Positions 1 through 8,344 of a stretch of 64,000 nt of DNA are shown here, in pieces. The stretch's first letter is position 1, and every line of letters starts with the position of its first letter. A program made the position numbers and the translations under genes. The notes under the pieces were generated by a model. It worked only from the letters and a program-made list of their open reading frames with translations, had not been told where the DNA came from and did not search any database. This stretch comes from Streptomyces griseoloalbus (lineage in GTDB: Bacteria > Actinomycetota > Actinomycetes > Streptomycetales > Streptomycetaceae), in the NCBI GenBank assembly GCA_014650015.1, contig BMUD01000011.1, positions 1-64,000 on the forward strand, read 5' to 3'.

Positions 1-629
1 AGCAGGGGCAGGGGCTCGCTGCTGGTGACCAGCTCCCGCAGCGGATGCCGGGCCAGCACCGCGTCCACCTCCGGCGTCAACGCCGCCGCCAGCCGGGACG
101 CCGCGGGACGGCTCTCGTCGCGCAGCGCGTCCACGGCGGCGAGCAGGACGCGTCTGGCCCCGGAGTCCGGCACCGCGGCCGCCGCCCGCTCGTACAGCCG
201 GGCGCCCTCCTCCAGGACCAGCCCCGTGTCCATGCCGGCCGGGATCTTGATCTGCGCGTGGTGCCGCCAGGTGGTGACCGGGTCGCCCCACGCCTCCACG
301 GTGTACGTCCACCGGCCGGGCTCACCGGCGGTGACGGTGGCGCCCCACCGGTCCGTGCCCGGCGCCAGCTCCCGCATCGGCGTGAACGGCCCCGGACGCC
401 CCTCGGGATCCTTCAGGACCACATGGGCGGCCACCGCGTCGTGCCCCTCACGGAACACGGTGGCCGAGATCTCGAACGTCTCGCCGGTCACGGCCTTGGC
501 CGGGCGGCGCCCCTGCCGGACCATCGGCCGGACGTCCAGGACGGGTATGCGCCCCACGGCGGTCGGGGGGCTGCCGGGCCCCCGGCTGCCGGGCGTCGGG
601 AGTGAGGACGAGTGGTGCTTGGCGGGCAT
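1..629 (-). CDS. glgE: Alpha-1,4-glucan:maltose-1-phosphate maltosyltransferase, N-terminal part
   Basis: This is the first ~209 residues of a GlgE-type GH13 maltosyltransferase; the gene runs off the left edge, so the catalytic barrel is not visible. GlgE transfers maltosyl units from maltose-1-phosphate to growing alpha-glucan in the cytoplasm. The reading from ATG at 629 begins MPAKHHSSS and contains the family's N-terminal beta-sandwich region, with the block PVLDVRPMVRQGRRPAKAV, a putative substrate-channel phrase TVFREGHDAV and WTYTVEAWGDPVTTWRH at residues ~100-120. It sits near glgP and glgX, consistent with one glucan turnover neighbourhood. The recognition is from conserved phrases and context; the missing C-terminus prevents a check of the nucleophile. 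Confidence 0.88.
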   Translation of the reverse strand, partial: MPAKHHSSSLPTPGSRGPGSPPTAVGRIPVLDVRPMVRQGRRPAKAVTGETFEISATVFREGHDAVAAHVVLKDPEGRPGPFTPMRELAPGTDRWGATVTAGEPGRWTYTVEAWGDPVTTWRHHAQIKIPAGMDTGLVLEEGARLYERAAAAVPDSGARRVLLAAVDALRDESRPAASRLAAALTPEVDAVLARHPLRELVTSSEPLPL

Positions 630-788
630 GACCGCTCCTGTCCGCGTCAACGTGGGTGGGCGGATGACTGTGGGGAGGTGGGTCCTGCGTAGTGTTCCTG
701 TGGGGTGTACCCGCAGGAGCCTTCCCACACTGTTCGGGTGGGCAATCCGGCACTTTGTTAACTACTCGCGCGTATGTCGACACACAAG

Positions 789-818
789 ACCGGCCCCGTC
801 CGCGGGGACGGAGCCGGT
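789..818 (-). terminator. Hairpin terminator candidate after the subtilase gene
   Basis: ACCGGC (789-794) and CCGTCC (796-801) pair with GGACGG (806-811) and GCCGGT (813-818) around a GCGG loop, with one mismatched pair inside the stem. It lies 86 bases past the subtilase stop and upstream of glgE. There is no U tract, as is usual in high-GC actinomycetes. Confidence 0.55.
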
Positions 819-903
819 CCGTGGAGGGCCCGCTGTGGGCCCGCTCCCACGCCCGCCGGTGCCGCCCCGGGCGCCCGGCACCGGGCACCCGAAGGGGCGG
901 CCC

Positions 904-2106
904 CTACGAGCGCGGCACCTGCAGCAGCCGGTTCGGCGAACCGAGCCCGCGCCCGGTCACCTTTCCGCTCACCGCCCCCTTGACCAGCGCGTTCGCCACC
1001 TGCGCCGGAGTCGCCCGCCGGTGCCCGGCCAGATACAGCGCCGCCGCGCCCGCCGCGTGCGGGGACGCCATCGACGTACCCGAGTAGGCGACCCGCGCGG
1101 TATCGCTCGCGGCGGACGCCGAGGTGATCGACACCCCCGGGGCGAACAGATCGACGGCCGAACCGTGGTTGGAAAAGGCCGGTTTCTTGTCCTGCCGGTC
1201 GGTCGCGCCCACCGTGACGGCCTGCCGCACGCCCGCCGGCGAGTACAGCGCGGCCGGCATCCCTTCGTTGCCCGCGGCGACCGTGTAGGTGACCCCGGAT
1301 GCGATGGAGGTGCGGACGGCGGCGTTCAGTTGGGCGTTGTGGAAGCCGCCCAGGCTGAGATTGGCGACCGCGGGCTTCCGCGCGTTCCGCGTCACCCAGT
1401 CGATGCCCGCGATGACCTGGGCGGTGGTGCCGGCGCCGGCGTCGTCCAGGACGCGCACGGAGACGATCCGCGCCTTCTTGGCGACCCCGTACGACGTGCC
1501 CGCGATGATGCCGGCGACATGCGTGCCGTGTCCGTTGCCGTCCTGCGCGGTCCGGTCGTTCTGGACGAAGTCCCAGCCGTGGCGCGCCCGCCCCGCGAAG
1601 TCCTGGTGCGTGGTCCGGACGCCGGTGTCGATCACATGGACCGTCACCCCCGCGCCCGCCGACTCCGGCCAGGTGTAGTGCTCGTTCAGCGGGAGACCGT
1701 GCTGGTCGATCCGGTCCAGCCCCCAGGACGGCGGGTTCTCCTGTGTGTGGTCCAGCGCGACACGTGTGTCCTGGGTGACCGAGGCGACCCGGGGGTCTGC
1801 GGCCAGGCGCCCGGCCTGTCTCGCGTCGGCACGTACGGCGTAGCCGTTCAGCACCGTGCCGTAGGTGTGGCTGATTCTCGCCCCGTACGTCGCGGCGAGG
1901 TCCTTGCCCGCCGGCGAACGGGCCGCCGTCCCCTCCTTCAGTGTCACCAGGTAACTGCCGGCCACGGAGCCGGGTGCTCCGGCGCCGAGTATCCGCCCCT
2001 GAGGTGCGGCGTGCGCGGGCAGGGTGGCGGCCGAGACCGCCGCGGTACACAGCACCGCCGTGATGACCCCCGCCCGGCGCAGACGCCGTGTTCGCGTCCG
2101 TGCCAT
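904..2106 (-). CDS. Secreted subtilisin-like serine protease (S8) with I9 propeptide
   Basis: A 400-residue exported endopeptidase. The start at ATG 2106 gives an Arg-rich n-region (MARTRTRRLRR), a hydrophobic core and an AHA-A type cleavage site near residue 33. An inhibitor I9 propeptide (about 50-119) precedes the S8 domain. The catalytic triad is visible as Asp160 in VIDTG, His193 in GHGTHVAG and Ser345 in GTSMASPHAAG; Asn280 in AAGNEG is the oxyanion-hole residue. The open frame continues far upstream antisense to glgP, but only this start gives a signal peptide. It is transcribed divergently from glgP. The substrate is unknown. Confidence 0.93.
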   Translation of the reverse strand: MARTRTRRLRRAGVITAVLCTAAVSAATLPAHAAPQGRILGAGAPGSVAGSYLVTLKEGTAARSPAGKDLAATYGARISHTYGTVLNGYAVRADARQAGRLAADPRVASVTQDTRVALDHTQENPPSWGLDRIDQHGLPLNEHYTWPESAGAGVTVHVIDTGVRTTHQDFAGRARHGWDFVQNDRTAQDGNGHGTHVAGIIAGTSYGVAKKARIVSVRVLDDAGAGTTAQVIAGIDWVTRNARKPAVANLSLGGFHNAQLNAAVRTSIASGVTYTVAAGNEGMPAALYSPAGVRQAVTVGATDRQDKKPAFSNHGSAVDLFAPGVSITSASAASDTARVAYSGTSMASPHAAGAAALYLAGHRRATPAQVANALVKGAVSGKVTGRGLGSPNRLLQVPRS

Positions 2107-2433
2107 GGTCCGAGTTCCCCTCCTCGACTCAGCTCCTGCCGCGGTCCAGGACCGAACCGCACGGCAGGACCTGGCGTACGGCGCCGTGCTCCGCCGGGTG
2201 CGCCCGGCGCGGGCCGGTACGCCAGGGTGGCAGCGTCTCGTGCGTGACGAAGCGCGACAAGGACGCCTACGGGGGCGGAATCGGCCATATCCGCCATCAG
2301 GTGAAACGTTTGGGTTGGGGTGCGGCGGCAGCCGTGTCTTCCGGCTTCCCGCGCGGAGTGTGCCCGCGCCGGTACTGTCGGCAGCGATGCCCGGACGCAC
2401 ACCGCGTCTCTCACGAACGCGCCGAGGTGGCTT
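2107..2433. promoter_or_regulatory. Divergent intergenic region between subtilase and glgP
   Basis: No gene is seen in these 327 bases. They hold a perfect 10-bp inverted repeat, CCTGGCGTAC (2170-2179) with GTACGCCAGG (2217-2226), whose spacer contains a second 7-bp stem; together they could form a cruciform or a hairpin in the subtilase leader. Closer to glgP is an 8-bp palindrome AAACGTTT (2304-2311) inside TGAAACGTTTGG, the size and symmetry of a LacI-family operator core. The glgP ribosome site AGGTGG precedes GTG 2434. Promoter hexamers are not clear. Confidence 0.4.
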
Positions 2434-5052
2434 GTGAAGGCGATCCGTCGATTCACCGTCCGACCCGTGCTCCCCGACCCCCTCCGGCCCCTGAGCGATC
2501 TGGCCCGCAATCTGCGCTGGTCCTGGCACGCCGGCACCCGCGACCTGTTCCGCTCCGTCGACCCCGAACGCTGGGCCGCCGCGGGCGGCGACCCGGTACG
2601 GCTGCTCGGCAGCGTGGCGACCGCGCGGCTCACGGAACTGGCCGGTGACCGTGCCTTCCTGGACCGTCTCGACACGGTCGCGGGCGATCTGCACGCCTAC
2701 ATGACCGGCGACCGCTGGTACCAGGCGCAGACCGACCGACTGCCCGCCGCCGTGGCCTACTTCTCCCCGGAGTTCGGCATCACCGCCGCCCTGCCGCAGT
2801 ACTCCGGCGGACTCGGCATCCTCGCCGGTGACCATCTCAAGGCCGCCAGCGACCTCGGCGTCCCCCTCATCGGCGTCGGACTGCTCTACCGGCACGGCTA
2901 CTTCCGCCAGTCGTTGTCCCGGGACGGCTGGCAGCAGGAGCACTACCCCGTCCTCGACCCCAACGAGCTGCCCCTGGACCAGCTCAAGGAGCCCGACGGC
3001 ACCCCCGCCCAGGTCACCCTCGCCCTGCCCGGCGACCGCTCGCTGCGCGCACGGATCTGGCTGGCCCAGGTCGGCAGGGTCCCGCTGCTCCTGCTGGACT
3101 CCGACGTCGAGGAGAACGACCTCGGCGAACGCGGCGTCACCGACCGGCTCTACGGCGGCGGCAGCGAGCACCGGCTGCTCCAGGAGATGCTGCTCGGCAT
3201 AGGAGGGGTACGGGCGGTGCGCACGTACTGCCGACTGACCGGGCAGGCCGCACCCGAGGTGTTCCACACCAACGAGGGCCACGCCGGCTTCCTCGGCCTG
3301 GAGCGCATCGCCGAACTGCGGGCGAGCGGACTGGACTTCGACGCGGCCCTGGAGGCGGTCCGCGCGGGAACCGTGTTCACCACCCACACGCCCGTCCCGG
3401 CCGGCATCGACCGCTTCGACCGCGAACTGGTCGCCCGCCACTTCGGTCCGCACGCCGAACTGCCGAACATGGAGGTCGACCGTGTCCTCCGGCTCGGCAT
3501 GGAGACCTATCCCGGCGGCGAGCCCAACCTCTTCAACATGGCCGTGATGGGCCTGCGCCTGGCGCAGCGCGCGAACGGCGTCTCCCTGCTGCACGGCAAC
3601 GTCAGCCGGGAGATGTTCTCCGGGCTCTGGCCGGGTTTCGACCCCGAGGAGGTGCCCATCACCTCCGTGACCAACGGGGTGCACGCACCCACCTGGGTCG
3701 CCCCGGAGGTGTTCCGGCTCGGTGCCCGGCAGATCGGCGCGCAGCGTGCCGAGGAGGCGCTGAGCGTCGGCGACTCCGACCGCTGGGACTCCGTCGCGGA
3801 CATCCCCGACCAGGACATCTGGGAGCTGCGCCGGTCCCTGCGCGAGCTGCTGGTGATGGAGGTGCGCGAGCGGCTGCGGGCCTCCTGGCGGCAGCGCGGC
3901 GCCGGCACGGCCGAGCTGGGCTGGATCGACGGGGTGCTCGACCCGGACGTGCTGACCATCGGTTTCGCGCGGCGCGTCCCGTCGTACAAGCGGCTGACGC
4001 TGATGCTGCGCGACCGGGAACGGCTGATGGACCTGCTGCTGCATCCCGAACGGCCCGTCCAGATCGTGGTGGCGGGCAAGGCGCACCCGGCGGACGAGGG
4101 CGGCAAGCGGCTGATCCAGGAGCTGGTCCGGTTCGCCGACGACCCGCGCGTGCGGCACCGGATCGTGTTCCTGCCCGACTACGGCATGGCGATGGCGCAG
4201 AAGCTCTACCCCGGCTGCGACATCTGGCTGAACAACCCGCTCAGGCCGCTGGAGGCGTGCGGCACCAGCGGAATGAAGGCCGCGCTCAACGGCTGCCTGA
4301 ACCTGTCCGTCCTCGACGGCTGGTGGAACGAGTGGTTCCAGCCCGACTTCGGCTGGGCCATCCCCACGGCGGACGGCGTCGGCACCGACCCGGACCGGCG
4401 CGACGCCATAGAGGCCGACGCCCTCTACGACCTGCTGGAGCAGCGGATCACGCCGCGCTTCTACGAGCGCGGGGAGAGCGGGCTGCCCGACCGCTGGATC
4501 GAGATGGTCCGCCGGACGCTGAGCCTGCTCGGCCCGAAGGTGCTGGCCGGCCGCATGGTCCGCGAGTACGTCGAGCGCCTGTACGCGCCCGCCGCCCACG
4601 CGCACCGCGCGATGGACATGGACTCCGCGCGGGCGCTGGCCGGGTGGAAGGCGAGGGTGCGCGCGGCCTGGCACGGCGTGACCGTCGACCATGTGGAGAC
4701 GTCCGTGACCGCGGCCACCGCGGAGCTCGGCACCACGCTCGCGCTGCGGGTCCGGGTGGGCCTCGGCGACCTCGGCCCGGACGATGTCGAGGTGCAGGCG
4801 GTCGCCGGGCGGGTCGACGAGGAGGACCGCATCACCGACGCGACGGCCGTGCCGCTCAAACCGGTGGGAGCCCCCGACCCGGAGGGCCGCTGGGTGTACG
4901 AGGGCCCGCTCTCCCTGGACCGGACGGGCCCCTTCGGCTACACGGTCCGCATCCTGCCCGGCCACCGCCTGCTCGCCTCGGGCGCGGAACTGGGTCTGGT
5001 GGCCGTCCCGTCGGAGGACCTGGCGGAGGCGGCGGGGCTGCTGATGCGGTGA
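2434..5052 (+). CDS. glgP: Alpha-glucan (glycogen) phosphorylase
   Basis: An 872-residue GT35 phosphorylase that releases glucose-1-phosphate from alpha-1,4-glucans. GTG 2434 is chosen because AGGTGG lies just upstream and the protein then begins with the DUF3417-like segment (LSDLARNLRWSWHAGT) seen at the N-terminus of actinobacterial enzymes. The conserved block YFSPEFGITAALPQYSGGLG follows at about residues 109-128. The PLP-binding lysine is Lys615 in ACGTSGMKAALNG, followed by LSVLDGWWNEW. The length matches the compact bacterial GlgP type rather than the plant/animal type. It is divergent from the subtilase, close to glgE and about 11 kb from glgX, and likely shares the cell's glucan pool with both. 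The open frame extends to 2320, but that extension has no conserved sequence. Confidence 0.95.
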   Translation: MKAIRRFTVRPVLPDPLRPLSDLARNLRWSWHAGTRDLFRSVDPERWAAAGGDPVRLLGSVATARLTELAGDRAFLDRLDTVAGDLHAYMTGDRWYQAQTDRLPAAVAYFSPEFGITAALPQYSGGLGILAGDHLKAASDLGVPLIGVGLLYRHGYFRQSLSRDGWQQEHYPVLDPNELPLDQLKEPDGTPAQVTLALPGDRSLRARIWLAQVGRVPLLLLDSDVEENDLGERGVTDRLYGGGSEHRLLQEMLLGIGGVRAVRTYCRLTGQAAPEVFHTNEGHAGFLGLERIAELRASGLDFDAALEAVRAGTVFTTHTPVPAGIDRFDRELVARHFGPHAELPNMEVDRVLRLGMETYPGGEPNLFNMAVMGLRLAQRANGVSLLHGNVSREMFSGLWPGFDPEEVPITSVTNGVHAPTWVAPEVFRLGARQIGAQRAEEALSVGDSDRWDSVADIPDQDIWELRRSLRELLVMEVRERLRASWRQRGAGTAELGWIDGVLDPDVLTIGFARRVPSYKRLTLMLRDRERLMDLLLHPERPVQIVVAGKAHPADEGGKRLIQELVRFADDPRVRHRIVFLPDYGMAMAQKLYPGCDIWLNNPLRPLEACGTSGMKAALNGCLNLSVLDGWWNEWFQPDFGWAIPTADGVGTDPDRRDAIEADALYDLLEQRITPRFYERGESGLPDRWIEMVRRTLSLLGPKVLAGRMVREYVERLYAPAAHAHRAMDMDSARALAGWKARVRAAWHGVTVDHVETSVTAATAELGTTLALRVRVGLGDLGPDDVEVQAVAGRVDEEDRITDATAVPLKPVGAPDPEGRWVYEGPLSLDRTGPFGYTVRILPGHRLLASGAELGLVAVPSEDLAEAAGLLMR

Positions 5053-5260
5053 CGGACCGGTCCAGAGGCCGGTCCAGGGACTGGCCCGGGGACTGGCCCA
5101 GAGGTCCCGCCCGGGGACTGGCCCAGAGGTCCCGCCCGGGGACTGGCCCAGAGGTCCCGCCCGGGGACTGGCCCAGAGGTCCCGCCCGGGGACCGGCCCA
5201 GGGTCCCGCCCAGGGACTGGCCCAGGGACCGGCCCAGGGACCGGCCCAGGGGCTGGCCCA
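5053..5260. repeat. 25-bp tandem repeat array downstream of glgP
   Basis: Units beginning GACTGGCCCAGAGG recur at 5091, 5116, 5141 and 5166 with an exact 25-bp period, and a diverged unit starts at 5191. Flanking sequence out to 5053 and 5260 is made of shortened GGGACTGGCCCA and GGGACCGGCCCA pieces. The period is not a multiple of three and no plausible gene spans it, so it is taken as non-coding. Its position directly after the glgP stop puts it in the 3' untranslated region. Confidence 0.85.
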
Positions 5261-5302
5261 CGGGCCGGTCGCCGGGTCGGCGCGGTCCGCCGGAGCGGTC
5301 CC

Positions 5303-5420
5303 AGGGCCTGTCTGAACAATGCGCGTCGTCGCCCGCAGGGCGGCCTCGCGGCGTCAGGTGCGTGCTCTCGGCGTGCCGGGCGTAGAGCCTCGTACTGGAT
5401 GTACTCGGCTCTGCGCCCGG
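5303..5420. repeat. Dispersed repeat with terminator hairpin between glgP and DUF1990 gene
   Basis: It opens with AGGGCCTGTCTGA (5303-5315), the same string that begins the inverted repeat at 44751. Similarity continues for about 40 bases through CGCCCGCAGG. The right part forms a hairpin: AGAGCC (5384-5389) with GGCTCT (5407-5412), and GTAC (5392-5395) with GTAC (5401-5404). Lying between convergent genes it would serve as a two-way terminator. I see no gene in 5261-5423. Confidence 0.6.
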
Positions 5421-5423
5421 TCC

Positions 5424-5945
5424 CTAGTCCTCCTCGATGCCCCGGGTGGCCAGGCGGCGCAGGACCTGCCCGCAGCGGCGGGCGTAGGCGTGCTGGAGTC
5501 CCCGGGTGGCGGGGCCGCCCGCGCGGGAGTACCAGCGGGCCGGCCTGCTGAACGCCGAGACGGTCAGCCACACCGTCCCGTCGCCCGTGCGGTCCACCAC
5601 GAAGGACTCCTCGCCGCTCTCCGGATGGCCGGCCAGGGTGCCGTACGCCCAGCCGGCCCTGCGGCGTTCCTCCACCGTCCACACCACCCGGCAGGGTGCC
5701 TTGACGACCCCGGCGAGGGTGATGGTGACGTCGACGTCGGGGGCCGCGCGGTCGGCGGTGGTGTCGACCCCGACCCCCATCTGCCGGTGCACCTCCCAGG
5801 TGAGGAGCGCCTCCGCGGCCTGCCGGAAGACCTCCTCGCCCTCGCCGAGACGGGTGCGCACCCGCATGGGGTGGAAGCCGGGAGGGCAGAAACCCGGCTC
5901 ACGGGTCGCGCCGACGTGGTCGTAGGTGAAGTCCGCCGAAGACAT
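5424..5945 (-). CDS. DUF1990 family protein
   Basis: A 173-residue protein starting MSSADFTYDHVGATREP at ATG 5945. This opening, the PPGFHPMRVRTRLGEGEEVF block (residues about 20-39) and the TLAGHPESGEESFVV segment are characteristic of DUF1990, a family widespread in actinobacteria and plants with no established reaction. It has no signal peptide or membrane segment. It ends convergently with glgP. An upstream in-frame codon at 5972 would add nine residues without family similarity. Family assignment is from pattern recognition; function unknown. Confidence 0.8.
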   Translation of the reverse strand: MSSADFTYDHVGATREPGFCPPGFHPMRVRTRLGEGEEVFRQAAEALLTWEVHRQMGVGVDTTADRAAPDVDVTITLAGVVKAPCRVVWTVEERRRAGWAYGTLAGHPESGEESFVVDRTGDGTVWLTVSAFSRPARWYSRAGGPATRGLQHAYARRCGQVLRRLATRGIEED

Positions 5946-6017
5946 GGGACCCAAGAGTAGGGCGGCGCCCACGCCTGGGAAAAAGGCGGGGCGCCGCTCG
6001 CGCGATGCGCGTCCGGT

Positions 6018-8066
6018 CTACGGGAAGGTGAGTTTCCAGCCGTTGATGTAGCCGGTGTCCTGGGCCGCCTGGTCCTGCACCCGCAGCTTCCAGGTGCCGT
6101 TGGCGGTCTCGGACGAGGCGTTGACCGTGTAGGTCTGGTTGACGTTGTCCGCCGAGTCGGAGGAGCTGGAGCTCTTCAGACGGTAGGCGGTCCCGTCGGG
6201 CGCCAGCAGGTCGACGACGAGGTCACCGCGCCAGGTGTGCACGATGTCCACCGCGACCTGGAGGTTGGAGGGCGCGTTGCCCGCCCGCCCGGAGACCGTG
6301 ACCGAGGACGTCACCGCGGCGCCGTTGTCCGGGATCGAGACGTCGGCGGTGTTCTCGAAGGACGTACCGCCCCCGCCGCCGTCACCGGAGCGGGTGCCGA
6401 CGTTGATGCCCGCCCACGCGTCCTGCACCGCCTTGTACTCGGCGCTGTCCGTGCCGTACAGCTCACCGGTCGCCGCCAGGGTGCCGGTGCGGGCGCCCGC
6501 GTAGTTGGTGGTGGAGGTGAACTTGGTGGTCAGCGCGCGGAACCAGATCTTCTCCGCCTTGGCGCGGCCGATGCCGGTGACCGGGAGGCCGTCCGAGGTG
6601 GGCGAGTCGTAGGTGACACCGTTGATGGTCTTGGTGCCGCTGCCCTCGCTCAGCAGGTAGAAGAAGTGGTTCGCGGGGCCGGACGAGTAGTGCACGTCGA
6701 CCGAGCCGATGCCGGAGTACCAGCTGTCCTTGGACGCGCCGTCCTTGCTCGGCTTGTCCATGTAGCGCAGCGGCGTGCCGTCGCCGTTGATGTCGATCTC
6801 CTCGCCGATGAGGTAGTCACCGACGTCGGAGGGGTTGTTGGCGTGGAACTCCACCGTCGAGGCGAAGATGTCGCTGGTGGCCTCGTTCAGGCCGCCGGAC
6901 TCGCCGCTGTAGTTCAGACCCGCGGTGTTCGAGGTCAGACCGTGGGTCATCTCGTGCGCGGCCACGTCGATCGAGGTGAGCGGGTTGGCGTTGCCCGACC
7001 CGTCGCCGTAGGTCATGCAGAAGCAGCCGTCCGACCAGAAGGCGTTGACGTAGTTGTTGCCGTAGTGGACCCGGGAGTAGGCGCCCACGCCGTCGCCGCG
7101 GATGCCGCTGCGGCCGTGCACGCTCTTGTAGTAGTCCCAGGTCAGCGCGGCCCCGTAGTGGGCGTCGGCGGCGGCCGACTCCAGGTTGGACGGGGTGCCG
7201 TTGCCCCAGACGTCGTCGGAGCCGGAGAACAGCGTGCCGGTGCCGGAGGTGCCGCGGTTGAGGTTGTAGGTCTTGTGGTTGCCGCGCGCCCCGTCGGTCA
7301 GGTTGTACGACGACCCGGACTGCGTGGTGGTCAGGTCGACGGTGCCGCTGTAGACGGTGTGGCCGGTTCCGTTCTGGATGGCCTCCCACTCGTACAGCTT
7401 CTCGCCCGTGGTGGCGTCCGTGACGACGTGCAGCTCCTGCGGGGTGCCGTCGTGCTGGAGGCCGCCGACGACCGTCTCGTACGCCACGACCGGCTTGCCC
7501 TCGGCCGCCCAGATCACCTTGCGCGGGGCGCGGTCGACGTCGGCGCCCTCGGCCTTCTCGGCCTTCGCGGCGGACAGGGCCTGCTGTTCGGCCTTCGCGG
7601 CCGGCACCGTGGCCGTGGTGGTGGCGGGCTTCACGGCGGCGCGGGTGGCCTTGACGACGGACTCGGCCGCGCCGGGCTCGGCACCCTGGACGACCAGGTC
7701 GCCGCCGAGGACGGGCAGGCCGTCGTAGGTGCGCTCGTAGCGGACGTGCACGGTGCCGTCGCGGTCCTTGAGGACGTCACGGACGACGAGTTTCTCCTTC
7801 GCGCCCAGGCCGAGGTCCTTGGCGGTGTCCGCCGTGGTGGCGTTCGCCTCGCGGATCAGTGCGGCGCGCTGGGCGGGGGTGAGCCGGACCGGTTCGGAAC
7901 CGGGACGGGCCTCGCTCGCGGCCGACGGTGCCTTCTCGGGGGCGGCGGTGGCGCTGCCGGACTGCACGGCCGTGGCGACCAGGGCGGCCACCCCGGCGAG
8001 GGCGACGGCGGCGGCGCGGCGGCGCGTGGTGTGGAGGGTGCGTCTGTGGGACGACCTGCTTGTCAA
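6018..8066 (-). CDS. Secreted neutral zinc metalloprotease (thermolysin M4) with P domain
   Basis: A 682-residue preproprotease. It uses an unusual TTG start at 8066, supported by AAGGAG six bases upstream. Order: signal peptide with a double-Arg-rich n-region and AlaXAla end (about 1-42), FTP/PepSY-type propeptide (about 60-225), M4 catalytic domain with zinc motif HEMTH (His371, Glu372, His375) and third ligand Glu395 in GGLNEATSD, a Gly-rich linker (RSGDGGGGGTS), and a C-terminal proprotein-convertase P domain (about 570-682). It is predicted to be exported and self-processed, giving a broad neutral protease. It stands alone downstream of the ABC exporter operon. Confidence 0.95.
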   Translation of the reverse strand: MTSRSSHRRTLHTTRRRAAAVALAGVAALVATAVQSGSATAAPEKAPSAASEARPGSEPVRLTPAQRAALIREANATTADTAKDLGLGAKEKLVVRDVLKDRDGTVHVRYERTYDGLPVLGGDLVVQGAEPGAAESVVKATRAAVKPATTTATVPAAKAEQQALSAAKAEKAEGADVDRAPRKVIWAAEGKPVVAYETVVGGLQHDGTPQELHVVTDATTGEKLYEWEAIQNGTGHTVYSGTVDLTTTQSGSSYNLTDGARGNHKTYNLNRGTSGTGTLFSGSDDVWGNGTPSNLESAAADAHYGAALTWDYYKSVHGRSGIRGDGVGAYSRVHYGNNYVNAFWSDGCFCMTYGDGSGNANPLTSIDVAAHEMTHGLTSNTAGLNYSGESGGLNEATSDIFASTVEFHANNPSDVGDYLIGEEIDINGDGTPLRYMDKPSKDGASKDSWYSGIGSVDVHYSSGPANHFFYLLSEGSGTKTINGVTYDSPTSDGLPVTGIGRAKAEKIWFRALTTKFTSTTNYAGARTGTLAATGELYGTDSAEYKAVQDAWAGINVGTRSGDGGGGGTSFENTADVSIPDNGAAVTSSVTVSGRAGNAPSNLQVAVDIVHTWRGDLVVDLLAPDGTAYRLKSSSSSDSADNVNQTYTVNASSETANGTWKLRVQDQAAQDTGYINGWKLTFP

Positions 8067-8294
8067 CGCTGACTCCTTCTGCGTGGCCGCGGGTCGCGCG
8101 GCCTGGGGAGACCGGACGGCGGGTGGGCCGGCCGGGCAGAACGGGGCGGTACGCAGAACGTGCGGGCGTGCGGGAAAGCCGTGGCCGCCACGCAGCGGGT
8201 GATGACGCTGTGGGGTTGCTGTGAAGCGACCGTGGGAAGAGTGGCAGGGGATCGCGGTTGCTGTCAGGAGCGCGTCAGAACTTTGGCCGGAAAC

Positions 8295-8332
8295 CGTTCG
8301 TTGTACGGAAGTTCACGTCCGGTATACGAACG
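8295..8332 (-). terminator. Stem-loop downstream of the ABC exporter operon
   Basis: CGTTCGT (8295-8301) pairs with ACGAACG (8326-8332); further inside, ACGGA can pair partly with TCCGG. It starts 12 bases past the stop of the last exporter gene, where an operon terminator is expected. Confidence 0.5.
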
Positions 8333-8344
8333 CCCGGGCGCGCC

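Noticed and set aside
4938-5261. A minus-strand frame with Pro/Gly-rich repeats
   Set aside because: It is a reading of the 25-bp tandem repeat and the glgP end; the period is not a codon multiple and there is no start context.
904-5682. A 1592-codon open frame on the minus strand
   Set aside because: Only its last 400 codons (the subtilase, from 2106) have a signal peptide and homology; the rest is antisense to glgP and the 25-bp repeat.
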